DNA of 64,000 bases from Metabacillus crassostreae (GCF_016908395.1 NZ_JAFBDU010000002.1:62001-126000), one strand, 5' to 3'; positions 34,419 through 44,166 are shown, counted from the first letter of the stretch. Numbers and translations are program-made. The notes: generated from the sequence alone by a model not told the origin.

Positions 34419-35444
34419 CTATTTCTTAATTGGATAACTTTCACTCTTAGGTAGTGCTATAGTAAAGCTCGTTAAAAAGAATGGCGTGCTTTTCACCCAT
34501 ATCCTCCCGTTATTTTTTTCAGTTAAGCTCTTTGCAATCGCAAGTCCTAAACCACTTCCACCAGATGAAAGATTCCTTGAAGAATCAACACGGTACATCT
34601 TTTCAAATACATATTCCAAGTCTTCTTTTGATAAGCCTGGACCTTTATCCCATACTGTCAACTGATATTCACAATCAACATCAAGAAGTGTCACCCCTAA
34701 CACTTTTCCTTGCAGTCCATATTGAATAGCGTTTTTAATGAGATTTTCTAAAATTCTTACAACACTAAATTGATCTGCTGTAATAGTACAAGCAGAATCA
34801 GGAATTTCTACCTCTATCTTTATTCCTGAACTTTTTAGTTGCGGAAGAAACTCAATCAATATTTCTCTAGTTATTTCTGCAAAATCTACTTGTTTGAAAT
34901 TCATTGGTAATTCATCAGCATCTAACTTTGCTAAATTAAATAACTCCTCGATTAAAATTTTTAATTGAATTGACTTTTTTGAAACGATTTCTATATATTC
35001 TTCCTTTTCTGTTTGTGTTGCCGCAATATCATCCTTAATTGCGTCAATATAACCGATAATAGATGTAAGAGGAGTACGAATATCATGAGATATACTTGAT
35101 AAAAGACTCTTCCTTGCCGCTTCAGATTTGATTTTATCAGACTGTAGATTCTCCAATTGTTCTATAAGCTCATTTAATGAAAAAATTATATCGTTAACAA
35201 GATGATCATCGTTCGCTAATAGTCTGGAATGGAAATGACCTTTTCTAGCTCGCGTTAATTCAACATTCAGTTCACTTAATCTTTTTCGAAATTTCAAATG
35301 GATATTCAGTAGCGTGAATGAAATAACACTTACGACTAAAAATAGTAAAATGGTGTATGCTTTAACATCTTTAAACATAATAAAAAGGACCGTCATTACG
35401 ATCCACTGAAAGCTTAACAATATTGTTACTTTATCGAACTTCAT
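34419..35444 (-). CDS. Sensor histidine kinase
   Basis: The protein has about 341 residues with two closely spaced N-terminal helices (FQWIVMTVLFIMF, TILLFLVVSVISFTLLNIHL) and almost no extracellular loop, so it is an intramembrane-sensing kinase. A HAMP-like linker is followed by the phospho-acceptor box SSISHDIRTPLTSIIGY (about 115-131), the N box NLIKNAIQYG, the G1 box VWDKGPGLSKED and GGSGLGLAIAKSL. It overlaps the regulator gene by 14 bp. With the adjacent ABC genes it probably forms a cell-envelope stress detection and export module. Confidence 0.92.
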   Translation of the reverse strand: MKFDKVTILLSFQWIVMTVLFIMFKDVKAYTILLFLVVSVISFTLLNIHLKFRKRLSELNVELTRARKGHFHSRLLANDDHLVNDIIFSLNELIEQLENLQSDKIKSEAARKSLLSSISHDIRTPLTSIIGYIDAIKDDIAATQTEKEEYIEIVSKKSIQLKILIEELFNLAKLDADELPMNFKQVDFAEITREILIEFLPQLKSSGIKIEVEIPDSACTITADQFSVVRILENLIKNAIQYGLQGKVLGVTLLDVDCEYQLTVWDKGPGLSKEDLEYVFEKMYRVDSSRNLSSGGSGLGLAIAKSLTEKNNGRIWVKSTPFFLTSFTIALPKSESYPIKK

Positions 35445-36150
35445 CTTTTTCACCTACAAACTTATAACCTATACCCCAGACTGTTTGAATATATTTAGGA
35501 TTTGATGGATCATCCTCAATTTTTTTACGGAGTTTACGAATATGGACCATTACCGTATTATCATCTTCTATATAATTGTTATCCCATACCTGACGGAACA
35601 GTTGTGATTTTGTAAAAACCTGTTCTGGATGTGTCATAAATAGCTTTAGTAAATCCAGTTCTTTTGCAGTTAAGGATATTTCCTGATTATTAACACAAAC
35701 TGTATACTTCTTCAAATCAATCGACAATCCTTTAAAATGTACGATGCTAGAAGCTTCCTGTTTAGTCAATTCACTACCTAGAACTAGAAATCTCCTCATT
35801 AATGCTTTTATTCTTGCGACAACCTCATTTATACTAAATGGCTTTGTTATATAATCATCGGCTCCAATAGTTAGCCCAATAATTTTATCAATTTCATCAT
35901 CTTTAGCCGTTAACATTAGTATAGGTACATTCGAGCTACTTCTAATTTTTTGACATACTTGGATACCATCAATTTTAGGCATCATCACATCTAAAATTAG
36001 TAAATTGTATGTAGCTTGATTAAATAAAGTTAGTGCTTCTTCCCCGTTACAAGCAACATCAACATCGTAAAATTCCCTCTCAAGATAAGCCTTCAGTAAA
36101 TCTCTAATTTCTTTTTCATCATCAGCAATAAGCACACGTATATAAGACAT
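35431..36150 (-). CDS. OmpR/PhoB-family response regulator
   Basis: The 239-residue regulator has a receiver domain (3-118) with acidic pocket DDEKE, phospho-acceptor Asp in LLILDVMMPKIDG (around 53), MLTAKDDE and the conserved Lys in DYITKPFS. The winged-helix DNA-binding domain follows (about 140-235, with LTAKELDLLKLFMTHPEQVF and TVWGIGYKFVGE). It is the first gene of an operon with the kinase, ATPase and permease, and it presumably activates the ABC genes in response to an envelope-active compound. Confidence 0.93.
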   Translation of the reverse strand: MSYIRVLIADDEKEIRDLLKAYLEREFYDVDVACNGEEALTLFNQATYNLLILDVMMPKIDGIQVCQKIRSSSNVPILMLTAKDDEIDKIIGLTIGADDYITKPFSINEVVARIKALMRRFLVLGSELTKQEASSIVHFKGLSIDLKKYTVCVNNQEISLTAKELDLLKLFMTHPEQVFTKSQLFRQVWDNNYIEDDNTVMVHIRKLRKKIEDDPSNPKYIQTVWGIGYKFVGEKDEVR

Positions 36151-36424
36151 CTCTCCACCTGTTTCTACTAACTTATATTATCTATTACCTTCTTATTTTA
36201 CCGTAATTTGTAAATGAATTAAGAGCTTAAATATTCGACAAATTTCGATACTCGTATTAATCTCATCGTCTAAATTAATATTTTAAAGCATATGATAGCT
36301 TGCAGTATTGATGAATATTGACTGAATTATTCTGCAGCTCAAGTCAAATCCGCTGAATTTACAATAATTAGTACTTCCACTCTATAATTATCCCTTTTAT
36401 AATGACTGAATGGAGGTGAAGCGG

Positions 36425-37375
36425 ATGGCAGGTATAAAATATTTTGTGTTTTTCGATTTTGAAATGATATGTTCTGATTAAGGAATGCCATATGAAAAAA
36501 TGGAAGCCATTCGTTTAGGTGCAGTAAAATATGATCTTGAAACAAAGAAAATGGATTTCTTCGATCAATTTATTAAACCAAAAAATTCAGATCCTCTTTC
36601 CGAATTTTGCAAAACGTTAACAGGTATCCATGATGAACAATTAGCTAATGCACATGATTTCAAGAGTGTGTTTGATCACTTTATACATTGGATTGGTGGG
36701 GTAAAAAAAGCTCGCTACTTTTCTTGGTCTACAAGTGACTTATCAAGATTAAAATTCGATTCTATACTTCATGCAATTCCTCCACGTACTGTAAGAAAAA
36801 TAGAAAATAACTATATAGACTTCCAAGCTACGTTTAAAAAGAGAGTAGCAAAAAGGAATGTAAGTGTTGAAGATGCATTATCACTTTATTATTTACCATT
36901 TATCGGAGAAGCTCACAACCCGATGTACGATGCGTATAACACGTTACGTATTTATTTAGCATTCTTAAATCAGTCAATTGAATCTGACATAATTATGCTA
37001 AAACAGTTTATCTTTAATGATGAAAATGATCTTAGTTTATATAACTTAAAAGACCTTAATTTCTTTCTAGCACAGGAATTGGTGAAAGATTCTTCTATTT
37101 TAAGTGAGCAATTAAGAGATTTATATCGACTGAAAGATGTAAAAAAATTAGTAAAGCCTTTAAAAAGAATGGCTGAAAAATATCAAAATATCGTTGTGAA
37201 TCGAAGCGGACTGTTTACTGAAGAAAACATAGTTAGCGCGGAGATTATTATTACTTTATATGGCGAAATTCTTTCTCAATATGAAGAACATTTACTGTAT
37301 CAATCTAAAATTGTGATGTTCCATGATCATCTCCTAAAACCACTTAAACAAATGATAGGAGAACCAACACTATAA
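36425..37375 (+). pseudogene. DEDD-type exonuclease gene with an in-frame stop
   Basis: GGAGGTG at 36413 leads to ATG 36425, whose frame reads MAGIKYFVFFDFEMICSD and then TAA (36479-36481). The same frame then runs 296 codons from an ATG at 36485 to 37375. The part before the stop holds the Exo I motif (DFE), and the rest holds later DnaQ-fold segments (LTGIHDEQL, HNPMYDAYNTLRIY). Splitting off the first catalytic residues should inactivate the enzyme unless the stop is read through. The rest of the frame is intact, so the change looks recent or is a sequencing error. Confidence 0.8.
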
Positions 37376-37383
37376 TAAAAAAA

Positions 37384-37409
37384 GAAGGCTGAGTACATAA
37401 GCAGCCTTC
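37384..37409 (-). terminator. Hairpin terminator between convergent genes
   Basis: GAAGGCTG (37384-37391) pairs with CAGCCTTC (37402-37409). A T-rich run follows on the minus strand (rc of TAATAAAAAAA). It overlaps the stop of the minus-strand gene and can also serve the exonuclease gene. Confidence 0.7.
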
Positions 37410-38463
37410 AGTTAATTTTTTCTGATAATGCATCATAAAATCCTTGTGGGTCATCAGGACGAAGATGAACTTTTGTTACCTTTTTCTTAAAACCATACAT
37501 GAATTTTGCTTCAATCGGTGTATATAGCTCAATTTCAAATGCAGGTTTTTCTTTCGTTAAATCAGGAAGAACAGCATCAAAAACTTCTTTAGTTTCTATT
37601 GTAGATAAAACTTCAGGTCCTTCGTAAGGAGTAATCGATTTAATACATTCAAGTGGAATTGAGAGTCCTTTCCCTAAACCTACTTGCAAATAAAGGTGTT
37701 TTTTTGATAGTACAATGGGATTCAAACGGACTGCTTGGATTTCCCCTAAAATAAAAATTAGAGTATAAATATTAAGAGCGAGTGAAATATAAGCAATTAT
37801 TTCATTCCAATTGTGCAATAAAAAGTGTAAACCAATAGTTTCAATAACAAGGGCATGTATGAGCATTATATATAAAGCGATCACACTTGTTTTTTGATGA
37901 AAAGTAAATATTTGCTGATGTTCTTTTGGTGTAACTCGTTTAGCTTTCCAAGAAAATAAACTATAATAAAACATCGAAATTTCTGACGCTATAATATCTA
38001 CTAAACGTGATGATGATTTTAAATGTCTTGATAAGGATTGTGATATCTGGTTTTGAAAGAATGGTAGATCAAGTTTTTTCATATATCTTATGATTGAGGG
38101 TAAATTCTTCAACAATTTGACAACAATATAAAATTCGACTAATAGAAATGCTCCTTCACCAGCGATTACTATATATTTTACAAATGAGTATGAAGACAAA
38201 AAGCCATTAGGAATAATTAGTAACGCTACACCATAGCCGGCAAACGCCAATGGAAGCATATATTTTAATGAACACTTCTTTTTCATTAAGAAGAAATAAA
38301 TAAGAAGTGGGATCACAACCATAAGATCTATTAATGAACCTAATGCCACTTCTTTTGGTAGCGGTTGCATAAAATCCAAACGATAAATAAGAAAATTAGA
38401 AATAACAATTAGTGCTAGTAGAAAACCAACTAATAACAAGTTCTTTCTTCGTAAAGCAAACAT
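37408..38463 (-). CDS. Large multi-pass membrane protein of unknown function
   Basis: The 351-residue protein has about eight hydrophobic helices (first LLLVGFLLALIVISNFLIY). A C-terminal region of about 110 residues is soluble and beta-rich (LSKKHLYLQVGLGKGLSIPL ... EIELYTPIEAKFMYGFKKKV), reminiscent of bacterial PH-like domains. I have no named family. The start follows AAGGAGG. It is convergent with the broken exonuclease gene, and nothing nearby suggests a role. Confidence 0.65.
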   Translation of the reverse strand: MFALRRKNLLLVGFLLALIVISNFLIYRLDFMQPLPKEVALGSLIDLMVVIPLLIYFFLMKKKCSLKYMLPLAFAGYGVALLIIPNGFLSSYSFVKYIVIAGEGAFLLVEFYIVVKLLKNLPSIIRYMKKLDLPFFQNQISQSLSRHLKSSSRLVDIIASEISMFYYSLFSWKAKRVTPKEHQQIFTFHQKTSVIALYIMLIHALVIETIGLHFLLHNWNEIIAYISLALNIYTLIFILGEIQAVRLNPIVLSKKHLYLQVGLGKGLSIPLECIKSITPYEGPEVLSTIETKEVFDAVLPDLTKEKPAFEIELYTPIEAKFMYGFKKKVTKVHLRPDDPQGFYDALSEKIN

Positions 38464-38712
38464 GTAGAACTCCTCCTTGCTTAATCATCTATATATCTAA
38501 AGTATACCTTAGGTTCGTTGCTAAAAATTGAAGGAGTATGGGAAATTTTTTACAAAATTATGTCTATTTATAGTAGGCTATATTTTTGTGAACTTTTTGC
38601 TTTGATTTTTTAAAATTTAAAAATTGTATAGAGTTAAGTCTATTAACATTTTTTATAGACAAAACTGTTTATAAAAAATGTTATTCTTGTTAAACAATAC
38701 ATTTACCCATGG

Positions 38713-40008
38713 TTAGTTACAATCTCGAACCTCTGTAAATGCTTCATTAAGGATAGATACAACCCTCTGTATTTCATCAAAATTAATGATTAGTGGTGGT
38801 GCTAACACAATAGTGTCCTGTCCATCAAACGTAACTGATCTACATATAAGACCTTTTTGTTGTGCTTTTTCTACAATTAATGATGATAAGGAGCTATTAC
38901 TTCTAGACTTACATTCGATCGCCACCATTAACCCTAACCCTCTTACCTCTGAAATATTGTTATGGTTAGCTTTTAACTTTATTAATCCGTTTAAAAGATG
39001 AGCACCCATTCCTTTAGCGTTATCTATAAGTTGTTCTTCCTCAATTAATTCAATGTTTTTCAAAGCAACTGCACAAGCCATGGGGTGACCACTGTAGGTG
39101 TATCCATGTAATAAAGTTCCTGATGACTTCTCCTTAAACGCTTGAAACATATCTTTAGAAATCATAACACCACCGAGCTGAGCATAGCCGCTAGTTATTC
39201 CTTTCGCAAAGCACATCATATCAGGGACAACTCCATAATGGTTAATTGCAAACCATTTCCCTGTTCTTCCGAATCCTGTAATCACTTCATCTGTAATAAA
39301 TAAAACACCGTACTGTGCACAAATTTTCTTTATTTCTCTAAAGTAAATTTCCTCAGCAATGTGGACTCCTCCAGCTCCTTGAACAGGTTCTGCAATAAAT
39401 GCTGCAATTGTTTCAGGTCCTTCTTTTTCTATTAATTCTTTTAATGCTTCTGATTTTGAAGAATCCACATGGCAGAAATCAGTTGCTAAAGAATTCGTGA
39501 AATCACGAAAAGGTTTTAAACCAGTCGCACTTGTAGCACCTAAAGTAACCCCGTGATAGGACCTTGTTCTTGAAATAATTTTCTTTCTTTCTGGCTCCCC
39601 TTTAAGGATCCAATAATGTCGAGCTAGCTTATAGGCAGTATCATTCGCCTCAGAGCCTCCTGATGTAAAGAAGGTAGCAGTTAAATCTCCAGGTGATATT
39701 TCTGCAAGTTTAGCTGCCAGTCGTATGGCTGGTTCATGGCTGAAGGTAGCAAAACAGGAGCTATAAGCAAGTTTCATCATTTGTTGCTTTGCAACCTCTC
39801 CAAGCTCTAACCTTCCATGTCCAACATTCACATTCCATAATGATGACATTCCATCTATCAATCTATTACCTTTAAGATCTTCAAGATAAATACCATTTCC
39901 TTTTTTAAAGATAAAGGTAGGCCCAAATGTTTGCTGCTGCTCAATCGATGATGTTGGATGTAAAAAATGCTTCTTATCTAACTCCTCAAGCTCTCGAATT
40001 TCATCCAT
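38713..40008 (-). CDS. Class-III aminotransferase at the end of the lysine operon, possible GABA transaminase
   Basis: The 431-residue PLP enzyme belongs to the omega-amino-acid aminotransferase group. It shows GSEANDTAYKLARHYW (cofactor phosphate), SYHGVTLGATSATG, FITDEVITGFGRTGKW and the Schiff-base Lys in CFAKGITSGYAQLGG. It lies 31 bp after the YodQ-like deacetylase gene and closes the kamA operon. B. subtilis lacks a second aminotransferase at this place. Because the upstream enzymes should end at 4-aminobutyrate, I infer that it takes GABA to succinate semialdehyde. Beta-alanine:pyruvate-type activity is the main alternative. Confidence 0.85.
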   Translation of the reverse strand: MDEIRELEELDKKHFLHPTSSIEQQQTFGPTFIFKKGNGIYLEDLKGNRLIDGMSSLWNVNVGHGRLELGEVAKQQMMKLAYSSCFATFSHEPAIRLAAKLAEISPGDLTATFFTSGGSEANDTAYKLARHYWILKGEPERKKIISRTRSYHGVTLGATSATGLKPFRDFTNSLATDFCHVDSSKSEALKELIEKEGPETIAAFIAEPVQGAGGVHIAEEIYFREIKKICAQYGVLFITDEVITGFGRTGKWFAINHYGVVPDMMCFAKGITSGYAQLGGVMISKDMFQAFKEKSSGTLLHGYTYSGHPMACAVALKNIELIEEEQLIDNAKGMGAHLLNGLIKLKANHNNISEVRGLGLMVAIECKSRSNSSLSSLIVEKAQQKGLICRSVTFDGQDTIVLAPPLIINFDEIQRVVSILNEAFTEVRDCN

Positions 40009-40039
40009 TGTTTCATCACTCTTTCTTTATTGTATTAAG

Positions 40040-41356
40040 TCATAGATCCCTTCGACATTTATCTACAAAAAGCAGGGCGTGACAGGCACCACACCATTCC
40101 ACAACAGTTAAAGCTATAATTTCCGCTGCTTCAAATAGTTTATCTAATTCGATGTATTCATCTGGATGATGAGCTTTTTCTGTTTTTCCCGGACCAAAGA
40201 CGATGGTTGGTGTTGCTGCGACATTTGTTAGTAAGCCACCGTCTGTACCCCAGGGAGAGGCCTCAATTATGGCTTGTTCTCCTGTAACATCAATAAAGCT
40301 ACTTGATAAACATTTCATTAATTTATGATCTAAATCGATTGTTCCAGGAACCCATCTTGCCCCAAACCATTCTATTTCTACCGGGTTATTGTCGAACCAG
40401 GAATTTTTCATGGGTAGAGTTTTTAACCAGTTAGTCATTTCGTTCTTAGCTTCCTCAATTGTTTCATCAGGAGAGATTCCCATTCTACCTTCTAATTTCA
40501 CTAAATCAGCTACTGATGATGGCCAATCTCCACCTTCAATTTTTCCGATATTAATAGGAATTGGGATCGGAATATTTTTATAAAGATTATCTTTAATTCT
40601 ATTATTTCTATGTTTCTCTAACTCTCCAATGTGTTTAACTACATCAAAGGCATTTTCAATCGCACTTACCCCCTCATAACGTGTACCACCATGGGCTGAA
40701 CGACCATGAACTGATATTCTAAACCATATTGAGCCTTGTTGCTTCGGGAATATTTTCATATTTGTAGGCTCAGGAATAATAGCTGCATCAGCTACATATC
40801 CTCTCTCTATTGCAGCTAATGTACCAAGCCCACCACTCTCTTCTTCTATAACACTTTGAAAAATAACATCTCCCTTTAATTGAATACCTAGTTCACGAAT
40901 AACAGTAATCGCTAATAATAATGCTACGTTTCCTCCTTTCATATCAGTTGATCCTCGACCATAAAGCTTCCCCTCAACGACTTTTCCACTGAATGGATCA
41001 TCTGCCCATTGACTAACATCTCCTGCTGGCACAACATCTATATGACCATTTAAAATGATAGACCTTCCCCCACCAGATCCTTTTAAGATGCCAACAACAT
41101 TTGGACTTTCTTTAAATTCATTTCTATCACAAGCAAAAAAGGGATGTGTTTGCAATTGCATTCCGTCTGGTTCCCATATATCTATTTCCAAGCCTATTTT
41201 TTTAATTGTCTCAATCACGATCTCTTGAGCGACTTTTTCATTTTTTTGAGTACTACTAGCCTGCACTAACTTTCTTAATAGATTAATACCATCTTCACGA
41301 TTACTTGATAGCCACTTGTGTATTTCTTCTTTTACCAATTTTCTTTGTTGATCCAA
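40040..41356 (-). CDS. yodQ: YodQ-type M20 deacetylase
   Basis: The 438-residue zinc peptidase-fold enzyme resembles acetylornithine and succinyl-diaminopimelate deacylases. The metal and catalytic motifs are ILNGHIDVVPAGD, GRGSTDMKGGN, the general-base pair in IEEESGGLG and HHPDEYIELD. In a beta-lysine route it would remove acetyl from 4-acetamidobutyrate to give 4-aminobutyrate (inference). The start is TTG behind AGGAGTG. The last 15 or so codons (ACHALLFVDKCRRDL) are odd: they come from a short dispersed repeat, GTGACAGGCACCACA at 40079-40093, that also occurs after the next gene pair. Confidence 0.88.
   Translation of the reverse strand: MDQQRKLVKEEIHKWLSSNREDGINLLRKLVQASSTQKNEKVAQEIVIETIKKIGLEIDIWEPDGMQLQTHPFFACDRNEFKESPNVVGILKGSGGGRSIILNGHIDVVPAGDVSQWADDPFSGKVVEGKLYGRGSTDMKGGNVALLLAITVIRELGIQLKGDVIFQSVIEEESGGLGTLAAIERGYVADAAIIPEPTNMKIFPKQQGSIWFRISVHGRSAHGGTRYEGVSAIENAFDVVKHIGELEKHRNNRIKDNLYKNIPIPIPINIGKIEGGDWPSSVADLVKLEGRMGISPDETIEEAKNEMTNWLKTLPMKNSWFDNNPVEIEWFGARWVPGTIDLDHKLMKCLSSSFIDVTGEQAIIEASPWGTDGGLLTNVAATPTIVFGPGKTEKAHHPDEYIELDKLFEAAEIIALTVVEWCGACHALLFVDKCRRDL
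40079..40093. repeat. Short dispersed repeat, copy inside the yodQ 3' end
   Basis: GTGACAGGCACCACA is identical to 42096-42110. Here it lies inside the coding frame, replacing the natural C-terminus of the deacetylase. Confidence 0.6.
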
Positions 41357-41380
41357 TTGACTACACTCCTTTTTTGTAAG

Positions 41381-42043
41381 CTAGTGTATCGTTCTAATAT
41401 TCTCTGAGATGAGTAAAGGAGCATTTGTATTTATCATAACTTCCTCTAATGTATTTGGACTCATTACCTCTTTTAAAAGCAATCCATGCTTTGTAACTTC
41501 TATAACAGCCTTATCTGTCATAATCATATTTACACATTTCTTTGCTGTTAAAGGTAATGTACATGTTTCTACAATTTTTGATTCGCCATTTTTATTACAA
41601 TGATTCATAACAACGATTACTTTTTTTGCTTTTTGTGCTAATTCCATTGCCCCGCCAATCCCCGGAACTCTTTTACCTGGAACGATCCAATTTGCTAAAT
41701 CACCCTTCTCACTAACCTCTAGTCCACCAAGAATTGTGAGATCTAAATACCCTGAACGAATCATGCCAAATGCAGTGGAGCTATCAAAGTAGGAAACTCC
41801 AGGAATTGTCGTTACAGGAAATCCTCCTGCATTACATAACATCGGGTCCTCCTTACCTTGTTTTGGAGATTTACCAATTCCTAAGATCCCATTTTCCGCA
41901 TGAAACATTACATGTAAAGAATTTGGTAGATGATCTGGAACGAGTGATGGTATTCCTATCCCTAAATTCACAATCATCCCATCCTGAATTTCCTCAGCTG
42001 CACGCTTTGCTATTCGATTTCTTATATCAATTTTTGAATCCAT
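41381..42043 (-). CDS. yodR: 3-oxoacid CoA-transferase, subunit B (YodR)
   Basis: The 220-residue beta subunit carries the catalytic Glu in MFHAENGILGIG (around residue 50). It also has the N-terminal GMIVNLGIGIPSLVPDHL and GGAMELAQKAKKVIVVMNHC regions typical of Sco/AtoA proteins. With YodS it should move CoA onto a 3-oxo acid; in this cluster the natural candidate is 6-acetamido-3-oxohexanoate (inference). It lies 24 bp before yodQ and 68 bp after yodS. The start follows AAGGAGG at a slightly long spacing. Confidence 0.92.
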   Translation of the reverse strand: MDSKIDIRNRIAKRAAEEIQDGMIVNLGIGIPSLVPDHLPNSLHVMFHAENGILGIGKSPKQGKEDPMLCNAGGFPVTTIPGVSYFDSSTAFGMIRSGYLDLTILGGLEVSEKGDLANWIVPGKRVPGIGGAMELAQKAKKVIVVMNHCNKNGESKIVETCTLPLTAKKCVNMIMTDKAVIEVTKHGLLLKEVMSPNTLEEVMINTNAPLLISENIRTIH

Positions 42044-42095
42044 ATCTTTTTCTCGACCTCCTTGCCATCAGCTATTATTCGACAAAACCCGGGAA

Positions 42096-42110
42096 GTGAC
42101 AGGCACCACA
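42096..42110. repeat. Short dispersed repeat, copy between yodS and yodR
   Basis: GTGACAGGCACCACA is identical to 40079-40093 and abuts the yodS stop codon. Both copies follow a CGACA...AAAA stretch. Confidence 0.55.
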
Positions 42111-42111
42111 A

Positions 42112-42816
42112 TTACTCCCATGCCCACTTCCAATCAATTCCTTTGCTTTGAATAACAAGGTCTACATAAACACCAGGTGTGATGATTGCTTCTGGGTCGA
42201 GTTCACCTACTTCTACAATTTCTTCAACTTCTGCAATTGTATAGCTTCCTGCCATTGCAACAAGAGGATTTGTGTTTCTAGCACTAGTTTCATAGATAAG
42301 GTTTCCAAAGGTATCAGCTTTTTTCGCGTATACTATCGAAACATCTGCAGTTAAAGCTGTTTCGACTAAATATTCTTGCTCATTTATTATTGTTTTTTGT
42401 TTTCCCTGTTCCACCATGCTACCTACACCTATATCTGTTAAGATCCCTGCTATTCCAACACCACCTGCTCGAATTCTTTCAGCTAATGTTCCTTGTGGAC
42501 TAAATTCCACCATTAGCTTATCTTCGAGCATTAATTTTCCAGCAATAGGATTTGAGCCAATATGTGAAACAATTAATTTCTTAGCACGCCCCTGACTAAC
42601 AAGTTTGCCTATACCAATGTTAGGAAATCCTGCATCATTTCCGATTAATGTTAAATTCTTTACACCCTTTTCTAACAGCCCATTGATGATTGTTGGCGGA
42701 TTACCAATTCCTCCAAATCCACCAAACATGACTGAACAATGATCATTTATTGAGGCTAGTGCTCCATCTAAATCACCTACCTTACTTTTCCCTTTCATCT
42801 GAATAGACTCTCTCAC
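42112..42816 (-). CDS. yodS: 3-oxoacid CoA-transferase, subunit A (YodS)
   Basis: The 234-residue alpha subunit has the CoA-binding glycine motif MFGGFGGIGNPPTIINGL (about 34-51), then SHIGSNPIAGK and the family segment EFSPQGTLAERIRAGGVGIAG. It is the partner of YodR encoded just downstream. The start is GTG behind GGAGGG at good spacing, and the gene begins 15 bp after the yodT-like gene, so the two are tightly coupled. Confidence 0.92.
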   Translation of the reverse strand: MRESIQMKGKSKVGDLDGALASINDHCSVMFGGFGGIGNPPTIINGLLEKGVKNLTLIGNDAGFPNIGIGKLVSQGRAKKLIVSHIGSNPIAGKLMLEDKLMVEFSPQGTLAERIRAGGVGIAGILTDIGVGSMVEQGKQKTIINEQEYLVETALTADVSIVYAKKADTFGNLIYETSARNTNPLVAMAGSYTIAEVEEIVEVGELDPEAIITPGVYVDLVIQSKGIDWKWAWE

Positions 42817-42831
42817 ATTAATCCCTCCTTA

Positions 42832-44166
42832 TTAGGACAGTTCACTTTCTACCTCTAAAACAGCTTCTATAAAAAGCTTAACAAGCTGATCTATTTCATG
42901 TTTTACAATAATAAATGGAGGAGAGATAATAACCGCATCTCCATAAGCTCCCTCTTTTCCTGCTGAAGAAGGATAAATGAGAAGTCCCTTTTCTTTGGCT
43001 TTTTGTACAACATAATTAGTTATTGAAATATCTTTACTAAAAGGCATCCTAGTATCTTTATTTGAAACAAATTCAACACCAATTAGAAGTCCTTTTCCTC
43101 TAACCTCTCCAATTATGTCTATTGATTTTGAAGCATTTCTTAGTTCATCAAGCAAATATTCTCCATTTATTTTCACTAAATCCAGTAAAGAATGTTCTTC
43201 TATATACGTAAGAACCGCTAAAGCTGAAGCAGCTGATTGAGGATTTGCACTATACGTATGACCACTCATTATAGAATTAGATCCTTCTAATATAGGAGTC
43301 ATTACTTTTTCACTTACTAATGTTGCAGCTATAGGTGCATAGCCGGCACTCATCCCTTTACCAAGCGCAATAATATCTGCTTTAACATTCCAATGATCCA
43401 ACCCGAGCATTTTTCCTGTTCGACCCATTCCTGTCATCACTTCATCAGAAATAAACAGAATTTGATTACGATCACAAATTTCTTTTATCTGCTCATAATA
43501 GCCTTGTGGAGGAATAATAACTCCTCCTGCTGCACCTACAATTGGTTCTGCAATAAAGGCTGCAATGTTTTCAGCACCTTCTCTTAAAATTGCGGTTTCT
43601 AATTCTTTTGCACATGCCAATTGACATGTGGGATGAATTAATTGTAAAGAGCATTGATAACAATATGGAGCAGTTACTGTCGGGTAATCCTCTAACAATG
43701 CTACAAAACGTTCACGTCTACTCACATGTCCTGACATCGATAAAGCACCTATCGTTATGCCATGATAGCTAACCCAGCGAGAAAGGATCTTTTGCTTTTT
43801 GTTTTTCCCCTGCTCCTGCCAATATTGAAGAGCTACCTTAAGTGCTGTTTCTGTAGCTTCAGATCCACTATTTACAAAAAAAGACCAATAATCCTCTTTA
43901 GCACAAACAAGCTGATTAAGTTTTGAAGCTAGCTTTTCTGCAGGATCTGAAGTGAATTGAGATCGATAAACAAAAGAAACATGCTTAGCTTGAGAATGCA
44001 TCGCGTCAATTATTTCTGGAATTGCATGACCAATACTAGCGGTGACCGCACCAGAAGATCCGTCTATATACTGTTTGCCTGTATCATCATATAGATAAAT
44101 TCCTTTACCATGTGTAACTAAAGGATAGCTTTCGGTCAAGTTAGGCTTAATCAAATATGATTTCAT
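42832..44166 (-). CDS. yodT: Class-III aminotransferase of the beta-lysine pathway (YodT)
   Basis: The 444-residue PLP enzyme has GSEATETALKVALQYW, SYHGITIGALSMSG, FISDEVMTGMGRTGKM and the Schiff-base Lys in IALGKGMSAGYAP. A cluster of cysteines, YCYQCSLQLIHPTCQLAC, follows the first third and is typical of the YodT group. In this cluster it should remove the 3-amino group of acetyl-beta-lysine (inference). The frame opens at GTG 44178, but GAGGTGG is best placed for the ATG at 44164-44166. It lies between yokU and yodS on one probable transcript. Confidence 0.9.
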   Translation of the reverse strand: MKSYLIKPNLTESYPLVTHGKGIYLYDDTGKQYIDGSSGAVTASIGHAIPEIIDAMHSQAKHVSFVYRSQFTSDPAEKLASKLNQLVCAKEDYWSFFVNSGSEATETALKVALQYWQEQGKNKKQKILSRWVSYHGITIGALSMSGHVSRRERFVALLEDYPTVTAPYCYQCSLQLIHPTCQLACAKELETAILREGAENIAAFIAEPIVGAAGGVIIPPQGYYEQIKEICDRNQILFISDEVMTGMGRTGKMLGLDHWNVKADIIALGKGMSAGYAPIAATLVSEKVMTPILEGSNSIMSGHTYSANPQSAASALAVLTYIEEHSLLDLVKINGEYLLDELRNASKSIDIIGEVRGKGLLIGVEFVSNKDTRMPFSKDISITNYVVQKAKEKGLLIYPSSAGKEGAYGDAVIISPPFIIVKHEIDQLVKLFIEAVLEVESELS

